A stretch of 64,000 nt of DNA from Verrucomicrobiota bacterium (GTDB lineage Bacteria > Verrucomicrobiota > Verrucomicrobiia > Limisphaerales > J093): assembly GCA_016716505.1 (NCBI GenBank), contig JADJWF010000006.1, positions 124,001 through 188,000 on the forward strand, written 5' to 3'. Below are positions 36,739 to 45,162 of this stretch, piece by piece. Numbering within the stretch: position 1 is the first letter of the stretch; each line of letters begins with the position of its first letter. The translations under genes and the position numbers were made by a program. The notes beneath the pieces are model-generated. The model searched no databases, was not told the origin of the DNA, and saw nothing but the letters and a program-made list of their open reading frames with translations.

Positions 36739-37323
36739 ATGAAGTACAGGGCGATTCTGCTGTTTGGCGCACCGGGATCGGGCAAGGGGACCCAGGGTAA
36801 AATCTTGGGGGCCATCCCGGGCTTCTACCACTGTTCTTGCGGCGAGGTATTCCGCAATCTCCGCCCGGACAGCGAACTGGGCAAAGTCTTCCTCGAGTAT
36901 TCGAGCAAGGGACAACTGGTACCCGACGAGGCCACCATCCGGCTTTGGCACAACTACCTCGACGGCTCGATGCAATTGGGGCGCTTCCACCCGGAGACCG
37001 ACACGCTGCTGCTCGACGGCATCCCGCGCAACCGCCGCCAGGCCGAACTCATGGAAAGCGCACTCCAGGTGCGCGGTGTCATCCATCTAACCTGCCCGGA
37101 ACCCGAAAAGCTCATCCAGCGGCTCCAGCGCCGCGCCATCCACGAAAACCGGCTGGACGACGCCAACCTCGAGGTGATCCGCAAACGGTTCCTCACCTAC
37201 GAGAGCGAGTCCAAACCCGTCCTCGACTTTTACGGTCCGGGCAAGGTTCACGTCATTGACGCCACGAAGACACCGATCGAGGTCTTGCAGGATATCCTGG
37301 CGGTCATCGTCAAGATGCCCTGA
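36739..37323 (+). CDS. adk: Adenylate kinase-like nucleoside monophosphate kinase, short form
   Basis: A 194-residue kinase that balances AMP, ADP and ATP. Walker A GAPGSGKGTQ lies at residues 10-19, the AMP-binding part has CGEVFRNL and LLLDGIPRNRRQAE, and the second Arg cluster is RRAIHENRLDDANLEVIRKR. The LID between these is only a short loop, without the zinc-binding insert, so this is the short (LID-less) form. The AMP-binding Thr of the usual STGD motif is replaced (CSCGE), so the nucleotide monophosphate used could differ; UMP/CMP kinase activity is an alternative. fmt follows 35 bases later. Confidence 0.85.
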   Translation: MKYRAILLFGAPGSGKGTQGKILGAIPGFYHCSCGEVFRNLRPDSELGKVFLEYSSKGQLVPDEATIRLWHNYLDGSMQLGRFHPETDTLLLDGIPRNRRQAELMESALQVRGVIHLTCPEPEKLIQRLQRRAIHENRLDDANLEVIRKRFLTYESESKPVLDFYGPGKVHVIDATKTPIEVLQDILAVIVKMP

Positions 37324-37358
37324 GCGCATCGCGTCCCCACCCGCCCTTTCGCCCGGTC

Positions 37359-38327
37359 ATGGCTGATTCCGCGCGACTCCGGCTGGCGTTTTTTGGGTCG
37401 GCCGGGCTGGCGGTGGTCAGCCTGCGGGCACTGGCAGCGCGACGAGATTTTGACCTCGTCGCCGTGGTCTCGCAGCCAGACAAGCCACGCGGCCGGGAGC
37501 TGCGGCACCAGCCCACGCCGGTCAGTGCGGCGGCGCGCGAACTCGGCCTTCCTCTCCACACCCCGGCGCGGTGTCGCGATGCCGCCTTTTTGGAGCAGGT
37601 GGCGGCCTGGCAGCTTGATCTCGCGGTCGTCGGTGCCTACGGCCAGATCCTGCCGTCGGCGCTGCTGGCGCTCCCTCGCCACGGCTTCATCAACGTCCAC
37701 GCCTCCCTGCTGCCCAAGTACCGGGGTGCGGCGCCCATCCAATGGGCCATCCTGAATGGCGACGCGGAGACCGGCGTGACGATCATGAAGGTGGACGCCG
37801 GTCTGGACACGGGCGACATGCTGCTCAAAGCCACCACCCCGATCGCCCCCGAAGACGACGCGCTGACGCTGCACGACCGCTTGGCGCAAATGGGCGCGGC
37901 ACTCCTCCTTCGCGCGATTCCGGATTATGTCGCCGGCCGGCTGGTGCCCGAACCGCAGCCCGCCGAGGGCGCGACCTACGCCCGTAAGATTACCAAGGCG
38001 GACGGCCAGCTTGACTGGAACCTTCCCGCCCGCGACCTCTGGAATCGCGTGCGCGCGCTGATCCCCTGGCCCGGCACCTTCACCTTTCTGCCTGCTGAAC
38101 CGCGGCCGTGGTTGCTGAAAGTCTGGCGGGCCGAACCCGTGGCTGACACGGGGCTGGCTGGGGATGTTCCGGGCGAAATCCTGCGCGCGGACAAGCATGG
38201 CTTGGTGGTGCGCTGCGGTGAGGGCGCGTTGCGCCTGCTCGAACTTCAGCGCGAAGGGGGCCGACGCGTTTTTGCGGCGGAGTTCCTTGCCGGACACCCG
38301 TTGCCCGCCGGTTTGCGGTTGGGCTAG
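37359..38327 (+). CDS. fmt: Methionyl-tRNA formyltransferase
   Basis: A 322-residue enzyme that formylates Met-tRNAfMet for initiation. The catalytic residues are in place: Asn112 and His114 in NVHASLLPKYRG and Asp150 in DAGLDTGDM. The SLLPKYRG loop that marks the family is at 117-123. The C-terminal OB-like domain (YARKITKADGQLDWNLPARD, LIPWPGTFT) completes a full-length protein. It lacks a def gene beside it here. ATG 37359 is clear; no Shine-Dalgarno motif is visible. Confidence 0.96.
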   Translation: MADSARLRLAFFGSAGLAVVSLRALAARRDFDLVAVVSQPDKPRGRELRHQPTPVSAAARELGLPLHTPARCRDAAFLEQVAAWQLDLAVVGAYGQILPSALLALPRHGFINVHASLLPKYRGAAPIQWAILNGDAETGVTIMKVDAGLDTGDMLLKATTPIAPEDDALTLHDRLAQMGAALLLRAIPDYVAGRLVPEPQPAEGATYARKITKADGQLDWNLPARDLWNRVRALIPWPGTFTFLPAEPRPWLLKVWRAEPVADTGLAGDVPGEILRADKHGLVVRCGEGALRLLELQREGGRRVFAAEFLAGHPLPAGLRLG

Positions 38328-38625
38328 ATCAGGAGCGAGATATCCGGGTGTCTCGCAACGTGACTTAACATCGTCCCCGAGCCTCCCGATCCCCGCTGAA
38401 ACCGGCGCAAGTCTGCCAGGACGCGTGGCCCGCCACCCGCAAACCGCTTGGCTCCCAGCCCGGCGGCGTTCGGCTCTTCGGCGCCGCCCGACCGGCGGTG
38501 TGCGGTTCCCCCCGAGATCTTTCGCGTCGTTTCACCCGCGAGCAGCCGGGGACGTCCGCCCGCCTTTCCGGCTGGCCAGTCCTCGCGGGGCCGCCTTAAT
38601 TTGCCGCGGTCAGCGCCGCGCGGCT

Positions 38626-39843
38626 ATGAATCACACCACCCGCTACCTGCAGTCTTTGGCCGATCCGGCCGCCATCGAGGTGGCGCGGCTCGTGAACAGC
38701 CTCATCCTGGACGCGACCGAGGCCGGCGCCAGCGACATCCACATCGAGCCTTGGGAGAGCACCATCGTGGTGCGCGTGCGACTGGGCGGCGTGTTGCAGG
38801 AACTGGTCCACCTGCCGCTCGACCTCATCGAGAAGATCGCCGCCCGCATCAAGGTGATGGCCAACCTCGTCTCCTACCTCACGGACCTGCCGCAGGACGG
38901 CCACGTGGCGGCCTCGCCCGAATTCGGCAACGTGGAACTGCGCATCTCGGTTTTCCCCACCTCGCGCGGCGAAAAGATCGTCATCCGCATCTTCGACACG
39001 CGGAACCGCAGCTTCAACATCGCCGATCTCGGCTTCGAGGAGGACACGTTGCGCCATCTGGTCCGCCTGTTGTCGCGGCCGAACGGGCTGATCCTTTTTA
39101 CCGGCCCGACCGGCTCGGGGAAGACCACGGCGATTTACGCGGCGCTCACGCACCTGGTCAGCCAGCACGGGCCGACCATCAGCATCAGCACGGTCGAGGA
39201 TCCGGTGGAGTTCAACCTGCCGATGGTGAGCCAGGCGCAGATCAACCTCGCCAAGGAGTTCACGTATGCCAAGGCGCTGCGCTCGCTCATGCGGCAGGAC
39301 CCGCAGGTCATCATGATCGGCGAGATTCGCGACGCCGAGACGGCCTCGATCGCCGTGCAGGCGGGTCTGACGGGCCACCTGGTCATCAGCACCGTCCACG
39401 CGGGCAGCACGGCGGGCATCTTCGCCCGGCTGATCCACATGGACATCGAGCCGTTCCTGCTGGCGTCGGCGGTGGCGGGCGTTTTGGGGCTGCGGCTGAT
39501 CCGCAACGTCTGCCCGCACTGCGCCGAGCCGTATCAACCGGAGGCGTCGTTGCTCAAGTACATCCCGGCGGACGCGCTGGGCAGCGCGCAACTGCGCCGC
39601 GGGCGCGGCTGCGAGCATTGTCTGGGCACGGGCTATTTCGGCCGCTCGGCGCTCACCGAAATCCTGGTGATGGACGACGCCATGCGCGACGCGGTGATGC
39701 AAAAGCTCCCCACGCGTGCCCTGCAACAAACCGCCATCGAACGCGGCATGAACACCCTGTGGCAAAACGGCCTGCGCCGTGTCCTCAAGGGCGAGACCAC
39801 CATTGACGAAATCCTGCGCGTGCTGGCGGCGGACGCGTTCTGA
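38626..39843 (+). CDS. Type IV pilus / type II secretion assembly ATPase (PilB/GspE), short form
   Basis: A 405-residue AAA-like ATPase. It begins directly with the ATPase N2 domain (SDIHIEP, residues 36-42) and has Walker A GPTGSGKT at 160-167, the Asp box VEDPVEF, Walker B MIGEIRDAETA, the His box GHLVISTVHAGS, and the tetracysteine zinc site (Cys296, Cys299, Cys329, Cys332). The N-terminal T2SSE_N domain of full PilB is missing, so the form is short like many Verrucomicrobial copies. It powers pilus or pseudopilus assembly at the inner membrane. The frame is open farther upstream but has no family match. The 298-base gap ahead of it has no gene. The HpnI-like gene follows nine bases later. 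Confidence 0.9.
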   Translation: MNHTTRYLQSLADPAAIEVARLVNSLILDATEAGASDIHIEPWESTIVVRVRLGGVLQELVHLPLDLIEKIAARIKVMANLVSYLTDLPQDGHVAASPEFGNVELRISVFPTSRGEKIVIRIFDTRNRSFNIADLGFEEDTLRHLVRLLSRPNGLILFTGPTGSGKTTAIYAALTHLVSQHGPTISISTVEDPVEFNLPMVSQAQINLAKEFTYAKALRSLMRQDPQVIMIGEIRDAETASIAVQAGLTGHLVISTVHAGSTAGIFARLIHMDIEPFLLASAVAGVLGLRLIRNVCPHCAEPYQPEASLLKYIPADALGSAQLRRGRGCEHCLGTGYFGRSALTEILVMDDAMRDAVMQKLPTRALQQTAIERGMNTLWQNGLRRVLKGETTIDEILRVLAADAF

Positions 39844-39852
39844 CCTCGGAGC

Positions 39853-40998
39853 ATGATCGGTTGCGGCATCCTCGGCGCCCTGGCGACGATCAGCTTCGGG
39901 CTCACGCTCTGGCAGTGGATCGAGGCCCGCCGTTTTCCGCTGCACCGGCGCCCACCACCGACGCCAAGACCACTGCCCGGGCTCTCGGTCCTCAAGCCAC
40001 TCAAAGGGGCGGACGAGGAGACCGAAGGCTGCCTGCGAAGCTGGTTGGCCCAGGACTACGACGGTTCCCTCCAATTTCTCTTCGGCGTCACCAGCCCGGA
40101 GGATCCCGCAGCGGCGGTCATCGAGCGGTTGCTCCACGAGTTCCCGAAATGCAACGCCCGGCTGGTCGTCTGCCCGCAACGACTCGGCGTGAACGCCAAG
40201 GTGTCCAAGCTCGCCCAGCTCGAGCCGCTGGCGGACCAGGACTTCATCGTGGTCAGCGACGCTGATGTCCGCGTGCCGCCCGACTTCCTGACCCACCTGA
40301 TGACCGAGTTCGCCCGCCCGGGTGTGGCGTTGGTCAATCCCTTTTACGCGGCAGCCACGCCGCACAACGCCGCGATGCGCTGGGAAGCTGTGGCGGTGAA
40401 CGCCGACTTCTGGAGCAGCGTGCTGATGTCGCGCCGTCTGGCTCCGATGCGGTTCGCGCTCGGCGCGGTCATGGCGCTGCGCCGCGCGGACCTCGAGTCC
40501 ATCGGCGGCTTCGCGGCGCTGGCGAATCACCTGGCCGACGACTACGAACTCGGCCGCCGCTTGACCGCGCGCGGCGGGGAGGTGGCGCTTTGTCCGACGG
40601 TGGTCGAGTGCCGCGAGGCACCGCAATCGTGGGCGGCGGTCTGGCGGCATCAACTGCGCTGGTCGCGCACCATTCGCGTTTGTCAGCCGGCCGCGTACGC
40701 CGCGAGCATCATCAGTAACGCCACCCTCTGGCCGCTCCTCTGGCTGGCCGCCTGTCCAGGGTTCGTCCCGGTGTCTGCGCTCGGCGTCTGCTTGGTGGCG
40801 CGACTGGCAACGGCCTTCGACAACCAGCGTCGGTTGACGCGGTCGTGCTCCCACTGGCGCTGGTTCTGGCTGCCGCCCGTGAAAGACCTGCTGCAAGTCG
40901 CCCTCTGGGTGCTGGCCTTCACCGGTCACACGGTCGAGTGGCGGGGGGAACGGTATCGCGTGCGCCGGAACGGCGAGCTGACGCTGCTGCCGCGTTGA
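39853..40998 (+). CDS. hpnI: HpnI-like glycosyltransferase (GT21, ceramide-glucosyltransferase type)
   Basis: A 381-residue inner-membrane GT-A enzyme. An N-terminal helix precedes the nucleotide-sugar fold with LSVLKPLKGADEETEGCLRS, the DXD-like SDADVRVP, LADDYELGRR and the Q-x-x-R-W motif QLRWSRTIR; two or three helices end the protein. This pattern is that of ceramide glucosyltransferase and of HpnI, which adds N-acetylglucosamine to bacteriohopanetetrol. No other hopanoid gene is in the window, so a different lipid acceptor is possible. A GGAG motif lies five bases upstream of ATG 39853. Confidence 0.85.
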   Translation: MIGCGILGALATISFGLTLWQWIEARRFPLHRRPPPTPRPLPGLSVLKPLKGADEETEGCLRSWLAQDYDGSLQFLFGVTSPEDPAAAVIERLLHEFPKCNARLVVCPQRLGVNAKVSKLAQLEPLADQDFIVVSDADVRVPPDFLTHLMTEFARPGVALVNPFYAAATPHNAAMRWEAVAVNADFWSSVLMSRRLAPMRFALGAVMALRRADLESIGGFAALANHLADDYELGRRLTARGGEVALCPTVVECREAPQSWAAVWRHQLRWSRTIRVCQPAAYAASIISNATLWPLLWLAACPGFVPVSALGVCLVARLATAFDNQRRLTRSCSHWRWFWLPPVKDLLQVALWVLAFTGHTVEWRGERYRVRRNGELTLLPR

Positions 40999-41045
40999 CG
41001 GCTCGCGATCAGGCGACCCGGGCGGGTAGTCTTTCTGCCGTGGCC

Positions 41046-41065
41046 GAACACGCGGCCACGTGTTC
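41046..41065. terminator. Hairpin between convergent genes
   Basis: GAACACG (41046-41052) and CGTGTTC (41059-41065) are perfectly complementary around a six-base loop; a competing hairpin pairs GTGGCC with GGCCAC. The hairpin lies in the 219-base gap between hpnI and mnmE, which point toward each other. No T-run follows, so a termination role is only a guess. Confidence 0.25.
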
Positions 41066-41217
41066 TCCGTGAGTCAGCCCCGAGAGGAGCGTTGCCAGCA
41101 ATGAGGCAGCGCCGGCGTCCTCGCCAGGAGATGGGGGAGACGTCCCAGCGCCCAAACGCGCGCCGGACCGGCACGTGCTGCGCCCCGAGGAAGTTGGATT
41201 CGCTCCCGCCCCGGCTC

Positions 41218-42588
41218 CTACTTCCCGATGCAGAACTGGCGGAAGATCGAGTCGAGTAGGTCTTCGGTCGCAGTCTGCCCCACGATTTCGCCGACGGCAT
41301 TGACGGCCGTGCGCAGGTCCAGGGCCACCAGATCAAGCGGCACGCCGGCACGCAGGGCCTGCCGCGCGGGCTCGAGCGCGGCGGCGGCCCGGCGCAGGGC
41401 GTCTTCGTGACGCACATTGATCGTGACCTGATCCGTGCCCGCGTGAAGTTGCCCCGTCCAGAGCAAATCGCGGAAACGGTCTTTCAGCGCCTCGATGCCC
41501 GCGCCCGTCAGGCACGAGACCCGAATCGTGTCGGCGGGCAGAGCGTCGGCCGGGAAAGCAAGCGGGAGGTCGGACTTGTTCAGCACGATGATGCGTTTGC
41601 GCGAGGCCAATCCCGCGAGATCGCGTTGGTCGGCCGCGGTGAGCGGCGCTGAGGCGTCAAGGACATGAACGATCAACTCCGCCTGGTCGAGGGCCGCGCG
41701 ACTGCGGCGCATGCCTTCGCGCTCCAGCTCGTCGTCGCTTTCGCGCAACCCGGCGGTGTCAATGAACACGATCGGCAGGCCGCGGATGTTGGCCGTTTCC
41801 TCGATCGTGTCGCGGGTGGTGCCGGGAAGCGGGGAGACGATGGCCCGGTCACGGCCGAGGAGCTGGTTCAGCAGGCTGGACTTGCCGACGTTCGGCCGGC
41901 CGACGATGGCCGCACGGACGCCACGCCGGAGGAGTTGGCCTTCGGGCGCGGTGAGCAGCAGCTTCCGGATCTCCTCCTGCGCGTCGTCGAGGCGCTCCAG
42001 CAAGCGCGCCTGCGTTTCGGGCGCAATGTCCTCGTCCGGAAAATCGAGTTGTGCCTCCACGTGAGCGAGCACGTGCATGAGATGGTCGCGGAGGGCCCGG
42101 ATGCGCTGGGACAGCGCGCCCGCGAGCTGTTCGTGCGCCGCGCGGAGCGCCAATTCCGTGCGCGAGTGAATCAGGTCGGCCACCGCTTCGGCTTGGGCAA
42201 GATCCAGCCGGCCGTTGAGGAACGCGCGCTTGGTGAACTCGCCCGGCTCGGCCGGCCGCGCGCCGGCGGCGAGCACGGCGTCCAACACCAGCTTGGCCGG
42301 CAGGAGACCGCCGTGGCAGGAGATCTCGACCACATCCTCGCGGGTGTACGTGCGGGGAGCCCGCATCACCGCGAGGAGCACTTCGTCCACCACGCGGCCA
42401 GCAAGGGTGATGCGCCCGAGGTGCAGCGTGTGGGAAGCGGCGGCGCTCGGTTTCGGGGCCTGGCGACCGATCGGGGTAAAGAAGGTGTCCGCGATGGCCA
42501 AAGCCCGCGGACCGGACAGGCGCACCACGGCCAGTCCCCCTTCGCCCAAGGGCGTCGAAATCGCGGCGATCGTGTCGTTCGGATTCAT
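41218..42588 (-). CDS. mnmE: tRNA modification GTPase MnmE (TrmE)
   Basis: A 456-residue GTPase of U34 tRNA modification, working with MnmG. The N-terminal tetrahydrofolate-binding domain has the GGLAVVRLSGPRA segment; the middle G domain has GRPNVGKSSLLNQLLGRDRA and DTAGLRES, and NKSD; the C-terminus ends in FCIGK with the catalytic Cys453. All parts are present. It is transcribed toward hpnI. ATG 42588 gives the family start MNPNDTIAAISTPLGEGG. No mnmG gene is in the window. Confidence 0.96.
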   Translation of the reverse strand: MNPNDTIAAISTPLGEGGLAVVRLSGPRALAIADTFFTPIGRQAPKPSAAASHTLHLGRITLAGRVVDEVLLAVMRAPRTYTREDVVEISCHGGLLPAKLVLDAVLAAGARPAEPGEFTKRAFLNGRLDLAQAEAVADLIHSRTELALRAAHEQLAGALSQRIRALRDHLMHVLAHVEAQLDFPDEDIAPETQARLLERLDDAQEEIRKLLLTAPEGQLLRRGVRAAIVGRPNVGKSSLLNQLLGRDRAIVSPLPGTTRDTIEETANIRGLPIVFIDTAGLRESDDELEREGMRRSRAALDQAELIVHVLDASAPLTAADQRDLAGLASRKRIIVLNKSDLPLAFPADALPADTIRVSCLTGAGIEALKDRFRDLLWTGQLHAGTDQVTINVRHEDALRRAAAALEPARQALRAGVPLDLVALDLRTAVNAVGEIVGQTATEDLLDSIFRQFCIGK

Positions 42589-42662
42589 CGGAGCGCGTGC
42601 CCGTGCATGAACGCGGCGTGTCCTCCGGCGGCCCAGCTTACCGGGCAGCGGCGCGACCGCGG

Positions 42663-43139
42663 TCAGACCGGCGGCTTGGCGTTCAGCCGGCGCTTGAACG
42701 ATTCGGCGCGGATGATCCGCCGCTTGTGGAAGCCCCGCGCGATCGGCTCCGAACCGTCATGCGCCTCGATGTGAAAGGAGATCACTGGACCGTCGGTCTG
42801 GACGACCCGCGCCATGCAGGTCACCGTCATGCCGACCGGTGTCGGCGCAAGGTGTTGAACCTCGAGGTCCACGCCGACGGAAATCTCTCCGGCGGCGAGG
42901 CCGGGCTTGATCGCCTCAATCCCGGCGTGTTCCAGAAACCAGACCAGCGACGGCGTGCTGAGGACCGGGGGCAGACCGGGCTGCGCGAAATCAATCGTGT
43001 GCCGCGGCTCAACGACGAACTGCACCTCGCCCACCGCCCCGATGGCAATCTTGGCATTCACGAGCGCGAGGTTCGTCCAAACGCGTTCCTTTGCCAACCG
43101 CAACCTCCACCGGTGGTTGCGCGAAGCGCGTTTAGCCAA
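42663..43139 (-). CDS. FlK-like hotdog-fold thioesterase
   Basis: A protein of up to 158 residues. The core from about residue 40 (VEPRHTIDFAQPGLPPVLST, LVWFLEHAGIEAIKP, VGVDLEVQHLAPTPVGMTVT, FHIEAHDGSEPIARGFHKR) fits the fluoroacetyl-CoA thioesterase FlK type of hotdog fold, which splits short acyl-CoA esters. The first 30 residues are Arg-rich and unlike the family, so the real start may be downstream (for example a GTG at V-W-T-N-L). It is divergently placed with the AraC-type gene; the two predicted starts are 12 bases apart, so regulation by that protein is plausible. Confidence 0.75.
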   Translation of the reverse strand: MAKRASRNHRWRLRLAKERVWTNLALVNAKIAIGAVGEVQFVVEPRHTIDFAQPGLPPVLSTPSLVWFLEHAGIEAIKPGLAAGEISVGVDLEVQHLAPTPVGMTVTCMARVVQTDGPVISFHIEAHDGSEPIARGFHKRRIIRAESFKRRLNAKPPV

Positions 43140-43151
43140 TACGGTAAGCTT

Positions 43152-44273
43152 GTGTCACGGCCATCGAGCTACCCGTCCCGGCCACCAGCGGCTCCAGCCC
43201 TGCCGCCGACCCCCGCCGCGTCGCGCGACGCCGAGAGCGTTGCGGACGGGCATGGCTTTTCGGAGCGCGAGGCGTGGCGGCACGTGTGCGCCGGATGGTG
43301 TCCGTTGTTCGCCGGCTTTCGCGAACGGGGCTTCAGCGTCGAGTGGCATGACTTCGAGTGCCCGTTTCGGCTCGATTGGGCCCGCAGTTTTCATCCACGC
43401 AGCCTCGAAATCTGTTTGAACCTCGCCGGAACCGGCTGGCTCGGCGGCGGGCCCGATCCCGTCGAGGTTCGGTCGCGCAGTGCGGTGTACTACTACCGGG
43501 GCGTCCAGCCGCTGCCGGCGTGGCGGGCGGCCGGCGAGCGACACCAGTTCCTCACGATCGAGTTGTCGCGCGAGTTCGTGGAAACCCGCGTCGCGGCTCA
43601 CAGCGCCACCACCGTCCCCGCGTTGCAACGACTGCTCGGCGGCGCAGCGGAGAGGAGCGCCGTGGCCGATGTCACGGAGCTTTCTCCCGAAGCCGAGCGG
43701 CTGGTTTGGGCGTTGCGGCAACCTCCCGTGCGTCAGGGCGCGCGGCCGCTGTGGTTCGAGAGCAAGGTGCTCGAAGTGATCGCCCATCACCTCTTCGGGC
43801 CGGCCGCGGACGACGAGCTTTTCTGCGACCGGCAGAAGCGCGTGGCCCGTGAGCGGGTCCAGCGAGTCATCGCCGTGCTGGAGGCCAACCTGGCCGAAGC
43901 CCCGGACCTCGAGAGCCTCGCGCGGCAGGTCGGCTGCAGCCCGTACCATCTCAGCCGGACGTTTTCCGCCGAGACGGGGCTGACCATCCCGCAATTCCTG
44001 CGGCAACGGCGGCTGGAGCGCGCAGGCGAGTTGCTCCGGTCCGGCCGGCGGAATGTCACGGAGGCGGCCTTGGAAGTCGGTTACTCGAGCCTGAGCCATT
44101 TCAGCCAGGCGTTCCGCGAGCACTTCGGCTGTTGCCCGGGCCTGTACCCGCTCGCTCTCCCGGGACAGGGTCTCGTGATCAAAGCGAAGGCCGCGACGGA
44201 CAGCAGCAAGACCGGAGGCACTGCGACGGCAGCCGACGAACGGGCGGACCAAAGCCGCCAGCGCAGCGTCTGA
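43152..44273 (+). CDS. AraC-family transcriptional regulator
   Basis: About 373 residues from a GTG at 43152; the true start is not clear, as the frame is open far upstream and the first 30 residues are Pro-rich. The N-terminal 200 residues are a ligand-sensing part (WHDFECPFRLDWARSFHPRS). The C-terminus is a double helix-turn-helix of the AraC type: LESLARQVGCSPYHLSRTF, then VTEAALEVGYSSLSHFSQAF and REHFG. A basic tail follows. It reads away from the thioesterase gene. Possible control of that gene is inference from the divergent arrangement. Confidence 0.8.
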   Translation: MSRPSSYPSRPPAAPALPPTPAASRDAESVADGHGFSEREAWRHVCAGWCPLFAGFRERGFSVEWHDFECPFRLDWARSFHPRSLEICLNLAGTGWLGGGPDPVEVRSRSAVYYYRGVQPLPAWRAAGERHQFLTIELSREFVETRVAAHSATTVPALQRLLGGAAERSAVADVTELSPEAERLVWALRQPPVRQGARPLWFESKVLEVIAHHLFGPAADDELFCDRQKRVARERVQRVIAVLEANLAEAPDLESLARQVGCSPYHLSRTFSAETGLTIPQFLRQRRLERAGELLRSGRRNVTEAALEVGYSSLSHFSQAFREHFGCCPGLYPLALPGQGLVIKAKAATDSSKTGGTATAADERADQSRQRSV

Positions 44274-44469
44274 CGGGAGAGGTTGGCCCGCTTCAGCGCG
44301 GAGACATCCGCCCGCTGCGCCGCCCGGCGTCGCGCGCCACAAGAGACCTCTGAGCGGAGACGCTCGCTTCCCTCGGGCAGGTGTCCGGCCGCGTCGCGCG
44401 CCAGACATACCGCTTGCGCCCGACCCAGCCCGAATGACCCCGCTGTCCCAATCGGGGCGGGGCGCGCGG

Positions 44470-44841
44470 TCAGTTCCGCAGGATCTTTTCGATCGCCTTT
44501 CCCCGCGCCAGCTCGTCAACGAGTTTATCCAGGTAGCGCACTTCTCGCATCAAGGGCTCCTGAATCGCTTCGACCCGGACACCGCACACAACGCCTGTGA
44601 TCAAGGTTCGGGAGGGATTCAGCCTGGGGGCCTCCGCGAAGAAGGCCGCGAAATCCACCCCCTTTTCCATCTGCGCCTTCAACTGTTCCTGGCTGTAACC
44701 CGTCAGCCAACGAATGATGGCATCCACCTCTGCTTTCTGGCGTCCTTTTCGCTCTGCCTTCGCGACATAAAGCGGATAGACGCTGGCAAATCTCATCTTG
44801 GAAACGCGATCGAGGGTCGTCTGGCTGGTTTTCATGCGCAT
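44470..44841 (-). CDS. DUF2200 family protein
   Basis: A protein of about 123 residues matching DUF2200: RVSKMRFASVYPLYVAKAER, IIRWLTGYSQEQL, FFAEAPRLNPSRTLITGVVC and LDKLVDELARGKAIEKILR. These soluble proteins are widespread in bacteria with no proven function. The frame is open for hundreds of codons upstream with no family match, so the start is taken at ATG 44841; ATG 44835 is an alternative. The gene has no clear partner. Confidence 0.85.
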   Translation of the reverse strand: MRMKTSQTTLDRVSKMRFASVYPLYVAKAERKGRQKAEVDAIIRWLTGYSQEQLKAQMEKGVDFAAFFAEAPRLNPSRTLITGVVCGVRVEAIQEPLMREVRYLDKLVDELARGKAIEKILRN

Positions 44842-45162
44842 CGAAGGAATCCGCCGGGAGGCTTCGGGTGGGGCGCTAAAGCCGGGGCGCTCGTCAGGGA
44901 CGATGGCGCACGGCACCACACGGGCAACGCCGCGTCGTCGGCGTTGGACGTCGCGCCGCCAACAAACGGGCAGACCAAACACAGGATCATTGTTCCGAGG
45001 GAGATAACCCGCGGAGGACAACGTGGCGAGCCACAAAGCTCGCGGTGCCAGGACGCCGCCTTCCGGCAGCGATCCGCTTTCCGCGACGAGACCCGCTCGT
45101 CGCCGCCTCGGCGGCCGAGGAAAAGGATGGGGAAAAACCCGCCGGACTGTTAGAAGGCGCGC
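44842..45162. other. Intergenic region without a recognisable gene
   Basis: 321 bases between the divergent DUF2200 and spermidine-synthase-like genes. It should hold both promoters, but no clear -35/-10 pair stands out. Its right half contains CTCGC...AGGACGCCGCC...GCTTTC (about 45040-45080), which resembles a stretch at 7813-7853 ahead of recR. Confidence 0.4.
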
